A stretch of DNA of 64,000 bases from Aquiluna sp. (lineage in GTDB: Bacteria; Actinomycetota; Actinomycetes; Actinomycetales; Microbacteriaceae): contig JAIOXN010000002.1 in NCBI GenBank assembly GCA_021741585.1, positions 62,001 to 126,000 on the forward strand, in the 5' to 3' direction. The translations under genes were made by a program, and so were the position numbers. This document shows, one piece after another, positions 1-10,822 of this stretch. The stretch's first letter is position 1. Every line of letters begins with the position of its first letter. Below the pieces are notes generated by a model. It ran no database searches. It saw nothing but the letters and a program-made list of their open reading frames with translations, and was not told where the DNA came from.

Positions 1-161
1 CGGGAAGTTTTGACATTTTGGTTGAAGTGGTTTGTGAGGACGATGATGACCTCATAAACCTGCTCAATACAAAAATCCGGATTCTGCCCGGAGTTGTTTC
101 AGCTGAGACGTTCGTCTACCTGAAGCTACACAAGCAGTTCTACAACTGGGGCACTCGATGA
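1..161 (+). CDS. Lrp/AsnC-family transcriptional regulator, C-terminal fragment
   Basis: The window opens inside this gene; the reading frame starting at base 3 gives about 52 residues ending at the TGA at 159-161. The residues (GSFDILVEVV near the start, then a LPGV turn and ETFVYLKLHKQFYNWG near the end) match the alpha/beta RAM ligand-binding domain at the C terminus of Lrp/AsnC regulators, including the usual pattern in which hydrophobic strands surround 'I..LPGV...ET'. The DNA-binding half lies outside the window. It sits 44 bases upstream of, and in the same direction as, a class III aminotransferase. Lrp-family regulators often control an adjacent amino-acid or amine catabolic gene, so local control of that aminotransferase is a reasonable inference. 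Confidence 0.8.
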   Translation, partial: GSFDILVEVVCEDDDDLINLLNTKIRILPGVVSAETFVYLKLHKQFYNWGTR

Positions 162-205
162 CGAGTGCAACAAAACCAAACACACAAGTTAGAAGATGAT
201 AGATC

Positions 206-1708
206 ATGGCAATCCAGGACAGCAGAAAGGTAAAAGGCTTGCGTTCCATCTTTGGTAAACGCAAGAAGGTAGTTGACACAACCACCACCTACGCGGACCG
301 AGATGACCTGCCGCTAAACGATGCAATTCTTTCCGGAGAGGAAATTGGCGACAAAGAGCTTCAGCGCTCCGCCAAAGATCACCTCTGGCTCCACTTCACT
401 CGCCACGCCCCTTATCAGTCGATGGACATGACCATCATTGAGCGTGCCGAAGGAAACTACCTCTATGACACCAAGGGCCGCAAGGTCTTTGATGGCCTAT
501 CTGGGCTGTTTGCGGTAAATGCTGGGCACGCCCGCCAAGAACTAGCCGACGCTGCTGCAAAGCAGATCATGCAGTTGGACTACATGCCACTTTGGTCCTA
601 TGCCCACCCAAAGGCAATTGAGCTTGCAGAGCGCTTGCTTTCATATGCTCCTGCCCACTTGAACCGAATCTTTTTCACCACCGGTGGTGGCGAAGCGGTT
701 GAAACTGCTTGGAAGATTGCCAAGCAGTACTTCAAGCTCACCGGCAAGCCAACAAAGACCAAGGTCATTTCCAGAATGACTGCCTACCACGGCACAAGTC
801 ACGGCGCGCTATCGATTACCGGTATCGCGGCTATGAAGTCAATGTTCGAACCTCTAGTGCCATCAACATTCCGAGTTCCAAACACCAACTGGTACAGAGC
901 GCCTGGAAACTTCGCAAGCGAAGAAGAATTCGGCATTTGGGCTGCGAACCGTGTTGAGGAAGCAATCCTTTTCGAAGGACCAGACACCGTTGCAGCGTTC
1001 TTTGTTGAGCCAATCCAAAACTCTGGTGGTTGCTTCACTGCACACCCCACCTACTTCAAACGAGTCCGTGAGATTTGCGATAAGTACGATGTGATTTTGG
1101 TTGCCGACGAGACCATCACTGGTTATGGCCGCACCGGAGAGATGTTTGCATCGATCCGCTACGGTTTTGAGCCAGACATGATGGTCACCGCAAAGGGCAT
1201 CACATCTGCGGCGCAGCCACTTGGTGCTTTGTTCTTGAGGGAAAAATACTTCGAGCCTTTCAAGAAGGACCAGGTCATCTTCCCTCATGGCTACACCTTC
1301 GCCGCTCACCCGGTTGCTTGTGCGGTTGCGTTAGCCAACTTGGATATCTTCGACGAAGAGCGCCTAGTTGAGAATGTCCGAGTGAACTCCCCTATCTTCC
1401 GCCAGACCCTTGAGAAGTTGAAGGATCTGCCGATTGTCGGAGACGTCCGTGGAGATGGTTACTTCTTTGCGATTGAGCTAGTTCAAGACAAGGCGACAAA
1501 ACTAACTCTCACCAAGGAGCAATCCGAAAAGATCCTCCGTGGCTTTTTGAATAACGCTCTTTACGATGCTGGACTGTATTGCCGCGCCGATGACCGCGGA
1601 GACCCTGTGATTCAGTTGGCTCCTCCGCTAACCATTGGGCCAAAGGAGTTCAACGAGCTTGAGCAAATCCTTCGTAAGGTACTAATCGAAGCTTGGGATC
1701 GACTCTAG
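206..1708 (+). CDS. Class III (omega) PLP-dependent aminotransferase
   Basis: This 500-residue protein is a class III aminotransferase of the omega-amino acid/putrescine/beta-alanine:pyruvate type, transferring an amino group from an omega-amine or amino acid to pyruvate or a similar keto acid using PLP. Visible signatures are the phosphate-binding 'TTGGGEAVETAWK' region near residue 153, the Asp of ADET (D301, expected to contact the pyridine nitrogen), and the Schiff-base lysine in TAKGITS (K330). About 40 basic and polar N-terminal residues precede the usual family start; no better in-frame start is visible, so the extension may be real. The upstream Lrp-type regulator and a distant succinate-semialdehyde-type dehydrogenase at 61.1 kb would fit polyamine or GABA breakdown, but the exact substrate cannot be read from sequence. 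Confidence 0.88.
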   Translation: MAIQDSRKVKGLRSIFGKRKKVVDTTTTYADRDDLPLNDAILSGEEIGDKELQRSAKDHLWLHFTRHAPYQSMDMTIIERAEGNYLYDTKGRKVFDGLSGLFAVNAGHARQELADAAAKQIMQLDYMPLWSYAHPKAIELAERLLSYAPAHLNRIFFTTGGGEAVETAWKIAKQYFKLTGKPTKTKVISRMTAYHGTSHGALSITGIAAMKSMFEPLVPSTFRVPNTNWYRAPGNFASEEEFGIWAANRVEEAILFEGPDTVAAFFVEPIQNSGGCFTAHPTYFKRVREICDKYDVILVADETITGYGRTGEMFASIRYGFEPDMMVTAKGITSAAQPLGALFLREKYFEPFKKDQVIFPHGYTFAAHPVACAVALANLDIFDEERLVENVRVNSPIFRQTLEKLKDLPIVGDVRGDGYFFAIELVQDKATKLTLTKEQSEKILRGFLNNALYDAGLYCRADDRGDPVIQLAPPLTIGPKEFNELEQILRKVLIEAWDRL

Positions 1709-2654
1709 CTAGAAGTGGATTGACCGCCTCGGTGTGAACCGGGGCGGTTTTTTCATGCACAAATCCCAATGGGAACAGTAATTCGATTTCTGCAGAATCA
1801 CATCGCACAAGCGCCGATCCATACCCCTCAGCTGGAACAGATTCCGATCCACGCATGCCTAGCTGCGTCTTGTCCACCATGTCTGCCTTGAGGCTGTATC
1901 GATTTGCGCAATTGACCCAGATAGTTCTTGGAACCATGCTCAATGTCTGGTTTGCACAAACCAAATAGACACCGAGAGATCTTCCTTTAGCGGCAACGCT
2001 TTCTATGAATTGTGCGAACTTCAGGTTCTTCATCACTTCGCCCAGTTCGTCCACAACGAGCAAAATATCTTTCGGTGGCCTAAGCCTTTGTCTACTGGAA
2101 AATGACTCCTGAAGGTGTTCGAGTGCAGACAAGGAGTCTTCTTCAGTCAAAAGGATGCTCACTTTTGGGTTATGCCTAAATCCCATTCCGCCTTTGAAGT
2201 CAATCGCCCAAACCTCTCCGGAGAAAGACCTCACCATAAGCTTCATGAGCTCGGTTTTGCCAGAACCGGTCGGTCCGATAATGATCGAATGAGGGGCATG
2301 CTCGCTTGGTGCAAAGCGCAATTCAACACCGGATTGATTCCAGCCGATTCCGGTTGCGCTCAGTTCAGAATAAGATCCGGTTTCCTCCGGAATTTCACCA
2401 AAGCAATCCAGATAAACCCTGTTCCTAACCGCGGTCGGCCACAACCAGGGCACCATCCCGAGTCTTCGATTATCCAGAAATATGCGGTCATCCCTGAAGC
2501 TCAGTTCGCCCTTGGGGTCGAGTTGTCTTTGCCCTGAAATCATCACCCACACAGCAAGAGTTAGCCCGCTTAGCATCAGCAACCCAAGGTTTCCTGTTGA
2601 GAAGAACAGGAAGATTCCGTAGGCAAGACCTGGGATAAGAAAAAGTAGATTCAT
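1650..2654 (-). CDS. Small membrane-anchored FtsK/SpoIIIE-type ATPase
   Basis: The 334-residue protein has two hydrophobic segments at the N terminus (about residues 3-19 and 23-40) followed by a single FtsK/SpoIIIE motor domain. The Walker A motif GPTGSGKT is at residues 127-134, Walker B ILLVVDELGE at about 197-206, and a further conserved block (VYLVCANQTLSM) follows. It is far shorter than chromosomal FtsK (normally 700 residues or more, with four membrane helices, a linker and a C-terminal gamma winged helix), and no gamma domain is present. It is therefore not the cell-division FtsK; it more resembles compact DNA- or protein-pumping ATPases (TraB/TcpA-like or an EccC-type module). No conjugation or secretion partner is nearby. 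Its 3' end overlaps the convergent aminotransferase gene by 59 bases. Confidence 0.75.
   Translation of the reverse strand: MNLLFLIPGLAYGIFLFFSTGNLGLLMLSGLTLAVWVMISGQRQLDPKGELSFRDDRIFLDNRRLGMVPWLWPTAVRNRVYLDCFGEIPEETGSYSELSATGIGWNQSGVELRFAPSEHAPHSIIIGPTGSGKTELMKLMVRSFSGEVWAIDFKGGMGFRHNPKVSILLTEEDSLSALEHLQESFSSRQRLRPPKDILLVVDELGEVMKNLKFAQFIESVAAKGRSLGVYLVCANQTLSMVPRTIWVNCANRYSLKADMVDKTQLGMRGSESVPAEGYGSALVRCDSAEIELLFPLGFVHEKTAPVHTEAVNPLLARVDPKLRLVPYEGFAQAR
1723..1753 (+). terminator. Rho-independent terminator of the aminotransferase gene
   Basis: An 11-bp arm at 1723-1733 (accgcctcggt) pairs with 1738-1748 (accggggcggt) with one G-U pair and a 4-base loop, followed by a run of T to 1752. It starts 14 bases after the aminotransferase stop. 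The whole hairpin lies inside the 3' coding region of the convergent FtsK-like gene. Confidence 0.85.
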
Positions 2655-2704
2655 TCATCTAGATTGCTAAAACCGAAATGCGTTAGCGAACCAAAAATGG
2701 AATA

Positions 2705-2736
2705 TGTGGAAAACCTAGGTTCGCAAGTTATCCACA
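2705..2736. promoter_or_regulatory. Pair of DnaA-box-like sequences in opposite orientation
   Basis: TGTGGAAAA at 2705-2713 (complement TTTTCCACA) and TTATCCACA at 2728-2736 are one near and one exact match to the DnaA-box consensus TTATNCACA, facing each other across 14 bases in the gap between the divergent FtsK-like and ogt genes. They could regulate either gene or titrate DnaA. Neither dnaA nor dnaN is in the window, so this is not evidence for the replication origin. Confidence 0.35.
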
Positions 2737-2775
2737 GATTCCGAAATTAGAGAATAGACAGACCTTTGCTGGTTG

Positions 2776-2788
2776 GATAATTGCCCTA
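2776..2788 (+). promoter_or_regulatory. Leaderless promoter of ogt (-10 GATAAT)
   Basis: GATAAT at 2776-2781 is followed by exactly six bases and then the ATG at 2788. The expected transcription start is on the start codon itself. No Shine-Dalgarno sequence is present. The -35 region is weak (TAGACA at 2755-2760 with a 15-base spacer). Confidence 0.6.
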
Positions 2789-3291
2789 TGACCACAAGTG
2801 CAATCAGAGCTAGAGATTTTCTTGAAACCCAAATCGGTACCGTAGTTGTCGAGGTGAGTGATGTTGCGATTCTCAACGCAGAGATAATCCCCAATAATGC
2901 TGAAATAGCGGCTTTCGCAGAGAGTGAGAGTGCGGAAGTTCTTGCCTCAACCGCTGTGGTTCAACTTGGCGAATACTTTGCAGGCGCTAGAACCGAGTTC
3001 GATCTTCCAACGGATCTGATCGGAACCAGTTTTCAAAAAGCCGTTTGGAAAGAAATTTCCGATATTGGTTTTGGAGAGCAATTAACCTATGGAGAAATTG
3101 CCGCCCGAATAGGAAACCCCGTTGCCTCAAGGGCCGTTGGCGCAGCCGTTGGCGCGAACCCAGTTCCGATTATCGTCCCTTGCCACAGGGTCATGGGTGC
3201 ATCCAAGAAGATCACCGGCTATTCCGGTGGTGAAGGGATTCCAACCAAAAAGTGGCTGTTGAACTTCGAGAGAATCGAATACGTAGATTGA
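2788..3291 (+). CDS. ogt: Methylated-DNA--protein-cysteine methyltransferase
   Basis: This 167-residue protein removes alkyl groups from O6-alkylguanine in DNA by irreversible transfer to its own cysteine. The acceptor motif PCHRVMG is present with Cys132, preceded by the helix-turn-helix DNA-binding segment (LTYGEIAARIG...SRAVGAAVG, about residues 99-121). Length matches the Ogt/MGMT catalytic form without an Ada regulatory domain. The ATG at 2788 is chosen because a -10-like hexamer ends six bases upstream; an in-frame TTG at 2773 is less likely. The stop codon overlaps the TTG start of the following glycosylase gene, so the two alkylation-repair genes are translationally coupled. Confidence 0.92.
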   Translation: MTTSAIRARDFLETQIGTVVVEVSDVAILNAEIIPNNAEIAAFAESESAEVLASTAVVQLGEYFAGARTEFDLPTDLIGTSFQKAVWKEISDIGFGEQLTYGEIAARIGNPVASRAVGAAVGANPVPIIVPCHRVMGASKKITGYSGGEGIPTKKWLLNFERIEYVD

Positions 3292-3863
3292 GCCACATTA
3301 GAGAATTTGATGACGGACTGACTCGCTGTAATTGGCTAAACAACGATCCGATATACATCGAATACCACGACCAAGAGTGGGGTGTTGTAGGTAGAGACCA
3401 ACAGAAACTCTTTGAGGCACTCTGCCTAGAAGGCTTCCAGGCTGGTCTTAGCTGGTTCACCATCCTCAGACGTCGCGAGGGCTTTCGAAAAGCCTTTCAC
3501 AATTTCCAGATCGCAAAAGTTGCGAACATGGACTCTTCTGATGTCGAACGCCTAATGCTTGATCCGGGGATTATTCGGAATCGAGCAAAGATACTTTCCT
3601 GCATCAAGAATGCGAATTTGGTTTTGGATCAAAATATCAACCTTGAAGAGTTGATTTGGAAATTCGCGCCAGAGAGTCCGCTGACGGCAGCGGAGAACTT
3701 TGAATGGCGAGCAACTTCTGCCGAATCGGATGCCTTGAGCAAAGAGCTCAAAAAGCTTGGGTTTGGGTTCGTTGGAAGCGTCAGCATGTACGCACTGATG
3801 CAATCAAGTGGTCTTGTTCAAGATCACGCTCCAGGTTGTTTCAGAAGGGCTGAAAATTCTTAG
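3288..3863 (+). CDS. tag: DNA-3-methyladenine glycosylase I
   Basis: A 191-residue Tag-family glycosylase that excises 3-methyladenine from alkylated DNA. The family zinc ligands are all recognisable: Cys in RCNW (residue 14), His in YHDQEWG (residue 27), and the C-terminal His and Cys of QDHAPGCF. The LEGFQAGLSW segment carries the conserved Glu and aromatic residues of the base-binding pocket. The reading frame extends upstream inside ogt, but the TTG at 3288 is the likely start because it overlaps the ogt stop (TTGA) and places the Cys-Asn-Trp motif at the usual distance from the N terminus. It forms a two-gene alkylation-damage repair operon with ogt. Confidence 0.9.
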   Translation: MSHIREFDDGLTRCNWLNNDPIYIEYHDQEWGVVGRDQQKLFEALCLEGFQAGLSWFTILRRREGFRKAFHNFQIAKVANMDSSDVERLMLDPGIIRNRAKILSCIKNANLVLDQNINLEELIWKFAPESPLTAAENFEWRATSAESDALSKELKKLGFGFVGSVSMYALMQSSGLVQDHAPGCFRRAENS

Positions 3864-3895
3864 CCTCCCACTACATTGAGTAGGTAGGAGGAAGA

Positions 3896-4402
3896 ATGAC
3901 CCCTGAGGAATTCAATGCAGTTTTTCGCGCCCAGCTGCCAGAAATTACCCGCTTCTTGGCACGCAGGTTAGACCACTCACATGTGGAAGATATCGCCTCC
4001 GATTTGTTTGAACTTGCCTGGTCCAAGAAGGACTTAATCCCCAAAGGACTTGAACTGCCATGGCTCTATAAGAGCGCAAATTACCTAGTGGCAAACTTCA
4101 ACCGCAAACAGGCTGGTCGCAACAGGCTGCTTAGCATCTTCGAGAGACCAGCGACTGCTCCAAGTGCGGAGAGCATTGCATTGGCAGATCTTGAGCTTTC
4201 TGAAGCCTGGGGTCGGCTAAAGTTTGCAGAACGCGAACTGATCACACTGTGGTCATTGGATGGCCTAAATAACGCGCAAATTGCAGCCGTTATCGGCACC
4301 AACGAAAACACAGCTGCCATAAGACTCACCAGGGCCAAGGCCCACCTAAAAAGCATTTTGGTGGAATCTGAAAATTTCAATGACTCGGAGACATCTAAAT
4401 AA
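3896..4402 (+). CDS. ECF-type RNA polymerase sigma factor
   Basis: The 168-residue protein has a sigma-70 region 2-like N-terminal half (residues 10-75, with HVEDIASDLFELAW and ELPWLYKSANYLVANFNRK) and a region 4 helix-turn-helix in the C-terminal half (LKFAERELITLWSLDGLNNAQIAAVIG). It lacks regions 1 and 3, as is normal for extracytoplasmic-function sigma factors. A strong Shine-Dalgarno (aggagg) lies about eight bases before the ATG. The next gene starts two bases after its stop and encodes a single-pass membrane protein, the standard arrangement for a sigma factor and its regulator. The stimulus sensed is unknown. Confidence 0.85.
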   Translation: MTPEEFNAVFRAQLPEITRFLARRLDHSHVEDIASDLFELAWSKKDLIPKGLELPWLYKSANYLVANFNRKQAGRNRLLSIFERPATAPSAESIALADLELSEAWGRLKFAERELITLWSLDGLNNAQIAAVIGTNENTAAIRLTRAKAHLKSILVESENFNDSETSK

Positions 4403-4403
4403 T

Positions 4404-5777
4404 ATGAACGACGAATTTGAATTAGAGGACCGCCTGAAGAAGGCAGACCCTGCTGCGGGAATTAAACCCCTAAATGAGGGTGTGGTTGCTCGAGCACCAC
4501 TGGCGTCTAGAACGCCCAGGGTACTCTCCTATAAAGCATTGCGGCTGGGCTCAGCCGGGCTATCAGTTGCCGCACTTGCACTGGTTGGCAGCCTTGCACT
4601 TCCAAGCCTCATGACACCTGAGCCACTGTTCTCCTTGGCAACTGGCGGAGAACAGACAAGCATGGCTGCGGAGTCCTCGGTAGCAGGCGGCAAGATGGCG
4701 TCGGACATGATCTGGCCGGGCTGGATCGAATACCGCTACATCGCCGATGGCCTGAGCGACAAGGATGGCAACGGTCGCGTATATCAAGCGGAGCTGATTG
4801 GAACTCCCGAAGCGCTTCTGAATCAGCTTGCGAATATCTTCGATGTTACCGGTGAGGCAAAGCTAGATGAATGGGCCAGCGAAGAATATCCAAGCTATTC
4901 GATAACTGGTGAGAACTACTCGCTGAATGTCTACTGGAGCGGCACTGGCAACTGGAGCTACAACAAATGGGACTCTTCTCAGTGGCGCTGTATTGGATCG
5001 GCCACAGACGAAGAATCGCAAAAGATGATGGATGAGGGGTTCTGTCAGACACCTCAACCAAATCCAGAGCTAATTCCATCAGTAAACGAGATGGAAAAGC
5101 AGCTAAATAACCTTATTACCGAGCTTGATCTCAAGCACCTTGACTTGAGCAAAATGACTTCCTACCGTGATGACTGGGGAGCCTCCATGAGTGTGCCCTA
5201 CGTGATCGACGGATTCGAACTGCCAATATCGCTCTACATCGGTTGGGACATGTTTGGAAATCTCTCCTACATTTCTGGAAGCAGCTTTGAATTAGTTGAC
5301 CGCGGAGAATTCAATACGATTTCAGCCCAAGATGCGGTTGCCAGAATCTCAGATTGGCGCTGGTCGGGCGCTGCGCCACAGTCGCTGTATGAAGACCAGA
5401 ACATCGGTATCGCCTACGGACGTGACATCACCACCCTTCCTGCAGAAGACCTTGGGGAAGTAGCCGTTGAACCAGCTCCTGAGGACTCAACAGATGAAGT
5501 AGTGATGGATGAAGAACCTGCTGTCATTGATGAGCCGATGCCATTACAAACAGAACCCGAGATTGTGGATCTGAAAATAAACAAGTCAGTGGAGACAATG
5601 CTTGGAGTCTGGGACGCAAAGGGTGGTTTCTGGCTAGTGCCTGGTTACGCCCTCTTCAACGAACAGGGTTGGTTCAGCCCCATCATTTCCCTCATCGAAG
5701 GCGTCATAGCTCTACCTGAACCAATGGACTATGGAGTGCCGATGACTGAAGATCTTCCCGCAACCAAGCAGGGCTAA
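4404..5777 (+). CDS. Single-pass membrane protein, probable partner/regulator of the ECF sigma factor
   Basis: About 457 residues, reading from the ATG at 4404 directly after the sigma gene; an upstream in-frame ATG at 4380 lies inside the sigma gene and is less likely. The N terminus is a short charged cytoplasmic segment (about 45 residues), followed by one membrane helix (about residues 48-68) and a roughly 390-residue exported region rich in Trp, Tyr and acidic residues, with a very acidic linker near residue 370. I see no HxxxCxxC zinc anti-sigma motif, so if it is an anti-sigma factor it is not of the ZAS type. I do not recognise the exported domain. The role is inferred from gene order only. 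Confidence 0.6.
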   Translation: MNDEFELEDRLKKADPAAGIKPLNEGVVARAPLASRTPRVLSYKALRLGSAGLSVAALALVGSLALPSLMTPEPLFSLATGGEQTSMAAESSVAGGKMASDMIWPGWIEYRYIADGLSDKDGNGRVYQAELIGTPEALLNQLANIFDVTGEAKLDEWASEEYPSYSITGENYSLNVYWSGTGNWSYNKWDSSQWRCIGSATDEESQKMMDEGFCQTPQPNPELIPSVNEMEKQLNNLITELDLKHLDLSKMTSYRDDWGASMSVPYVIDGFELPISLYIGWDMFGNLSYISGSSFELVDRGEFNTISAQDAVARISDWRWSGAAPQSLYEDQNIGIAYGRDITTLPAEDLGEVAVEPAPEDSTDEVVMDEEPAVIDEPMPLQTEPEIVDLKINKSVETMLGVWDAKGGFWLVPGYALFNEQGWFSPIISLIEGVIALPEPMDYGVPMTEDLPATKQG

Positions 5778-6508
5778 AACCCTGGCGGGATTATAAATAA
5801 AACGCGATGGCCGTCGAGTTTCGCTTTGAAACCGGCGGCTTTTGCGATTTCTGGGACATCAGAAACGCTCTCGATACCAAGCTCCATAGCCTTCCGGGCA
5901 AAAGCACCCTTCGCCTTTTTATTGAAGTGATTCAAAGCTCGACCGCTTTTGGCATCTAGAACTTCAACGAAATAGCTTTCCCTAGGTGGAATAGGGGCGA
6001 GAGCGCGATAGCTTTCAGAACGCATGTCAAGAATTGGGCCGACCATTCTTGGCCAAACCGCCTCATGTGCCTGATTCCAAAGTGATTTTAGGCTTAACCC
6101 CTCTATTTTTGCAGTGGCTGAGAATTTGTAATCAGGAATCATCTCGGTCGCAGGAAGCAGTCCAAAGAGCGCGGACTGGATAAACAGCTGCCGCTCGACT
6201 CGCGTCTTCGCTTTCTCGCTAAGAGTCGTGTAATCCAGTGCCTCGAATAAGACTCCCGAGTAACGCTCAATTGCTGGCATTGTTGGAGAGGTCTGCAGAG
6301 TAGCCATCGCCTCTAGAGCATGGTCAGGCTTCTTGCCCAATTTCAAACTTCTAATCGCTGTCTCAGGAGACTCGAGGAGGACATCTAACCTTGAGAAGAT
6401 TTCTACCCTAGCGGGGTCAAGGGCTGCCCAAATGATGGCGAGCTTGTCGATAGATACACCAACGCCGCCGGGACGCTTAGTCTCCGACGGCGGCAGTAGT
6501 ACTAACAA
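5774..6508 (-). CDS. yaaA: YaaA-family peroxide stress protein
   Basis: A 244-residue member of the YaaA/DUF328 family. The hallmark N terminus (LLPPSETKRPGG) is present, with the conserved FNKKAKG segment near residue 195, and the length is typical. Family members are associated with limiting iron-driven DNA and protein damage under peroxide stress and bind DNA; the biochemical activity is not settled. The gene starts at the base immediately after the atpC stop, so it is probably cotranscribed at the end of the ATP synthase operon. Its 3' end overlaps the convergent membrane-protein gene by four bases and no terminator hairpin is visible there. Confidence 0.88.
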   Translation of the reverse strand: MLVLLPPSETKRPGGVGVSIDKLAIIWAALDPARVEIFSRLDVLLESPETAIRSLKLGKKPDHALEAMATLQTSPTMPAIERYSGVLFEALDYTTLSEKAKTRVERQLFIQSALFGLLPATEMIPDYKFSATAKIEGLSLKSLWNQAHEAVWPRMVGPILDMRSESYRALAPIPPRESYFVEVLDAKSGRALNHFNKKAKGAFARKAMELGIESVSDVPEIAKAAGFKAKLDGHRVLFIIPPGF

Positions 6509-6777
6509 TTAGCTGACTAGGCTCGCGTTTCGAACCACGACCATAACAACGTCGCGCTCGATGGACAAGAATCCCCCATCAAGACTTTCCGCAACGACGG
6601 CAGGGCCTTCGGTTGGTGTGATCTTGATCATGCCAGGAGCCAGGATCGCGAGCATTGGCTCGTGACCTGCAAGCAGACCAATCTCACCCTCGGCAGTCTT
6701 TGCCACAACCATGGAGGCGTTCCCGCTCCAGATTGGCTTGTCTGCAGAGACGAGGTTAACCGTGAGTTCTTTTGACA

Positions 6778-6778
<1 letters not shown>
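6509..6778 (-). CDS. atpC: ATP synthase F1 epsilon subunit, short form
   Basis: At 89 residues this is essentially only the N-terminal beta-sandwich domain of epsilon (E. coli epsilon is about 139 residues). The characteristic EGEIGLLAGHEPMLAIL segment is present. The two-helix C-terminal domain that inserts into F1 and inhibits ATP hydrolysis in many bacteria is missing; the frame ends cleanly at a stop just before yaaA, with no sign of a frameshift. The subunit should still couple gamma rotation to the c-ring. Its start overlaps the atpD stop by one base, and it is the last ATP synthase gene of the operon. Confidence 0.93.
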
Positions 6779-9131
<2,353 letters not shown>

Positions 9132-9151
9132 TTTCTTCCTTTACCTTTTCT

Positions 9152-10789
9152 CTATCGCTTTTGGCGAACGATCTTTTCCTGGCCAACGTCTTCGGCTGAC
9201 AAAGGTGCAACTTCCTCACGACCGGCCTTCACCAAAGGCTCACCGGTGTGAAGCTGGAACATCTTCTTGAAGTGGTCAACCGCGGTCTCAAGAGCTGAAA
9301 CGGTGTCGTCTTCTAGCTTCTCGGTCTGTGCGATTGTGGTCAGAATTGGAGTGTTGCGACGCAAGTACTCCAAGAACTCCTGCTCGAAGCGCAGAACATC
9401 CTGAACTGGAAGTTCGTCTAGCTTGCCGGTGGTTCCTGCCCAAATCGATACGGTCTGGTCTTCGACAGGGTATGGAGAGTACTGAGGCTGCTTTAGAAGC
9501 TCGGTCAAACGCGCGCCGCGCTCAAGCTGCTTGCGGCTTGCTGCATCTAGGTCAGATGCGAACATCGCGAATGCCTCGAGTGAGCGGTACTGAGCAAGCT
9601 CTAGCTTCAGAGTTCCAGAAACCTTCTTGATTCCCTTAACCTGAGCAGCTCCACCAACACGGGAAACCGAGATACCAACGTCAATAGCTGGACGCTGGTT
9701 GGCGTTGAAGAGGTCTGACTGCAAGAAGATCTGACCGTCGGTGATCGAAATCACGTTGGTTGGGATGTATGCAGAGACGTCGTTTGCCTTGGTCTCGATG
9801 ATTGGAAGTCCAGTCATCGAACCGGCACCCAGACCATCGGAGAGCTTTGCGCAACGCTCCAGCAAACGGGAGTGTAGGTAGAAGACGTCTCCAGGGTAAG
9901 CCTCGCGGCCTGGTGGGCGGCGTAGCAATAGCGATACCGCACGGTAGGCCTCGGCCTGCTTGGATAGGTCATCAAAAATAATTAGAACGTGCTTGCCGCC
10001 GTACATCCAGTGCTGCCCAATTGACGAACCGGTATAAGGAGCAAGGTACTTGAATCCAGCTGGGTCAGATGCAGGAGAAGCCACGATAGTGGTGTACTCC
10101 ATGGCTCCGGCCTCTTCCAATGCGGCCTTTACACCCGCAATGGTTGAACCCTTCTGGCCAATAGCAACATAAATACAGCGAACCTGCTTGTTTACGTCTC
10201 CTGAGTCCCAGTTGCCCTTTTGGTTGATGATGGTGTCGATTGCAATTGCAGTCTTACCGGTCTGACGGTCACCAATGATCAACTGGCGCTGACCGCGACC
10301 AACTGGAATCATGGCGTCAATCGCCTTGATGCCAGTCTGCAGTGGCTCGTGAACCGACTTACGGTCCATAACACCAGGAGCCTGAAGCTCGAGGATACGG
10401 CGACCCTCGCTCTTGATCTCACCAAGACCATCGATTGGCTCACCAAGTGGGTTCACCACACGGCCCAAGAATGCGTCACCGATTGGAACAGAGAGAACTT
10501 CACCGGTGCGGTGAACTTCCATACCCTCAACGATTCCGGTGAATTCACCAAGGATTACAACACCGATCTCGCGCTCGTCTAGGTTCAGAGCAAGACCAAG
10601 GGTTCCATCCTGGAAACGCAATAGCTCGTTCGCCATCGCCGAAGGCAATCCCTCAACGTGTGCAATACCGTCGGCGGCGTCGATGACGTAGCCGACCTCT
10701 TGCTTGTCCGAACCCTTTGGTTCATAGGACGAAACGAAGTCCTTCAGGGCATCCCGAATCTCGTTCGGGCTGATCTTTAGCTCTGACAT
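9152..10789 (-). CDS. atpA: ATP synthase F1 alpha subunit
   Basis: The 545-residue alpha subunit carries the non-catalytic nucleotide site and alternates with beta in the F1 hexamer. The P-loop GDRQTGKT is at residues 173-180; the ordered domains are a beta-barrel (about 25-95), the nucleotide-binding core (about 96-380) and the C-terminal helical domain. The C terminus carries a basic and acidic tail (ending KIVRQKR) longer than in E. coli, as is common in actinobacterial alpha subunits. The 33-base gap to atpH contains no terminator. Confidence 0.98.
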   Translation of the reverse strand: MSELKISPNEIRDALKDFVSSYEPKGSDKQEVGYVIDAADGIAHVEGLPSAMANELLRFQDGTLGLALNLDEREIGVVILGEFTGIVEGMEVHRTGEVLSVPIGDAFLGRVVNPLGEPIDGLGEIKSEGRRILELQAPGVMDRKSVHEPLQTGIKAIDAMIPVGRGQRQLIIGDRQTGKTAIAIDTIINQKGNWDSGDVNKQVRCIYVAIGQKGSTIAGVKAALEEAGAMEYTTIVASPASDPAGFKYLAPYTGSSIGQHWMYGGKHVLIIFDDLSKQAEAYRAVSLLLRRPPGREAYPGDVFYLHSRLLERCAKLSDGLGAGSMTGLPIIETKANDVSAYIPTNVISITDGQIFLQSDLFNANQRPAIDVGISVSRVGGAAQVKGIKKVSGTLKLELAQYRSLEAFAMFASDLDAASRKQLERGARLTELLKQPQYSPYPVEDQTVSIWAGTTGKLDELPVQDVLRFEQEFLEYLRRNTPILTTIAQTEKLEDDTVSALETAVDHFKKMFQLHTGEPLVKAGREEVAPLSAEDVGQEKIVRQKR

Positions 10790-10822
10790 AGCTTCCTCTG
10801 CTTCTTCTTTATCTTGAGCTCT

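Noticed and set aside
2705-2736. Chromosomal replication origin
   Set aside because: Only two DnaA-like boxes and no dnaA, dnaN, gyrB or AT-rich unwinding region nearby.
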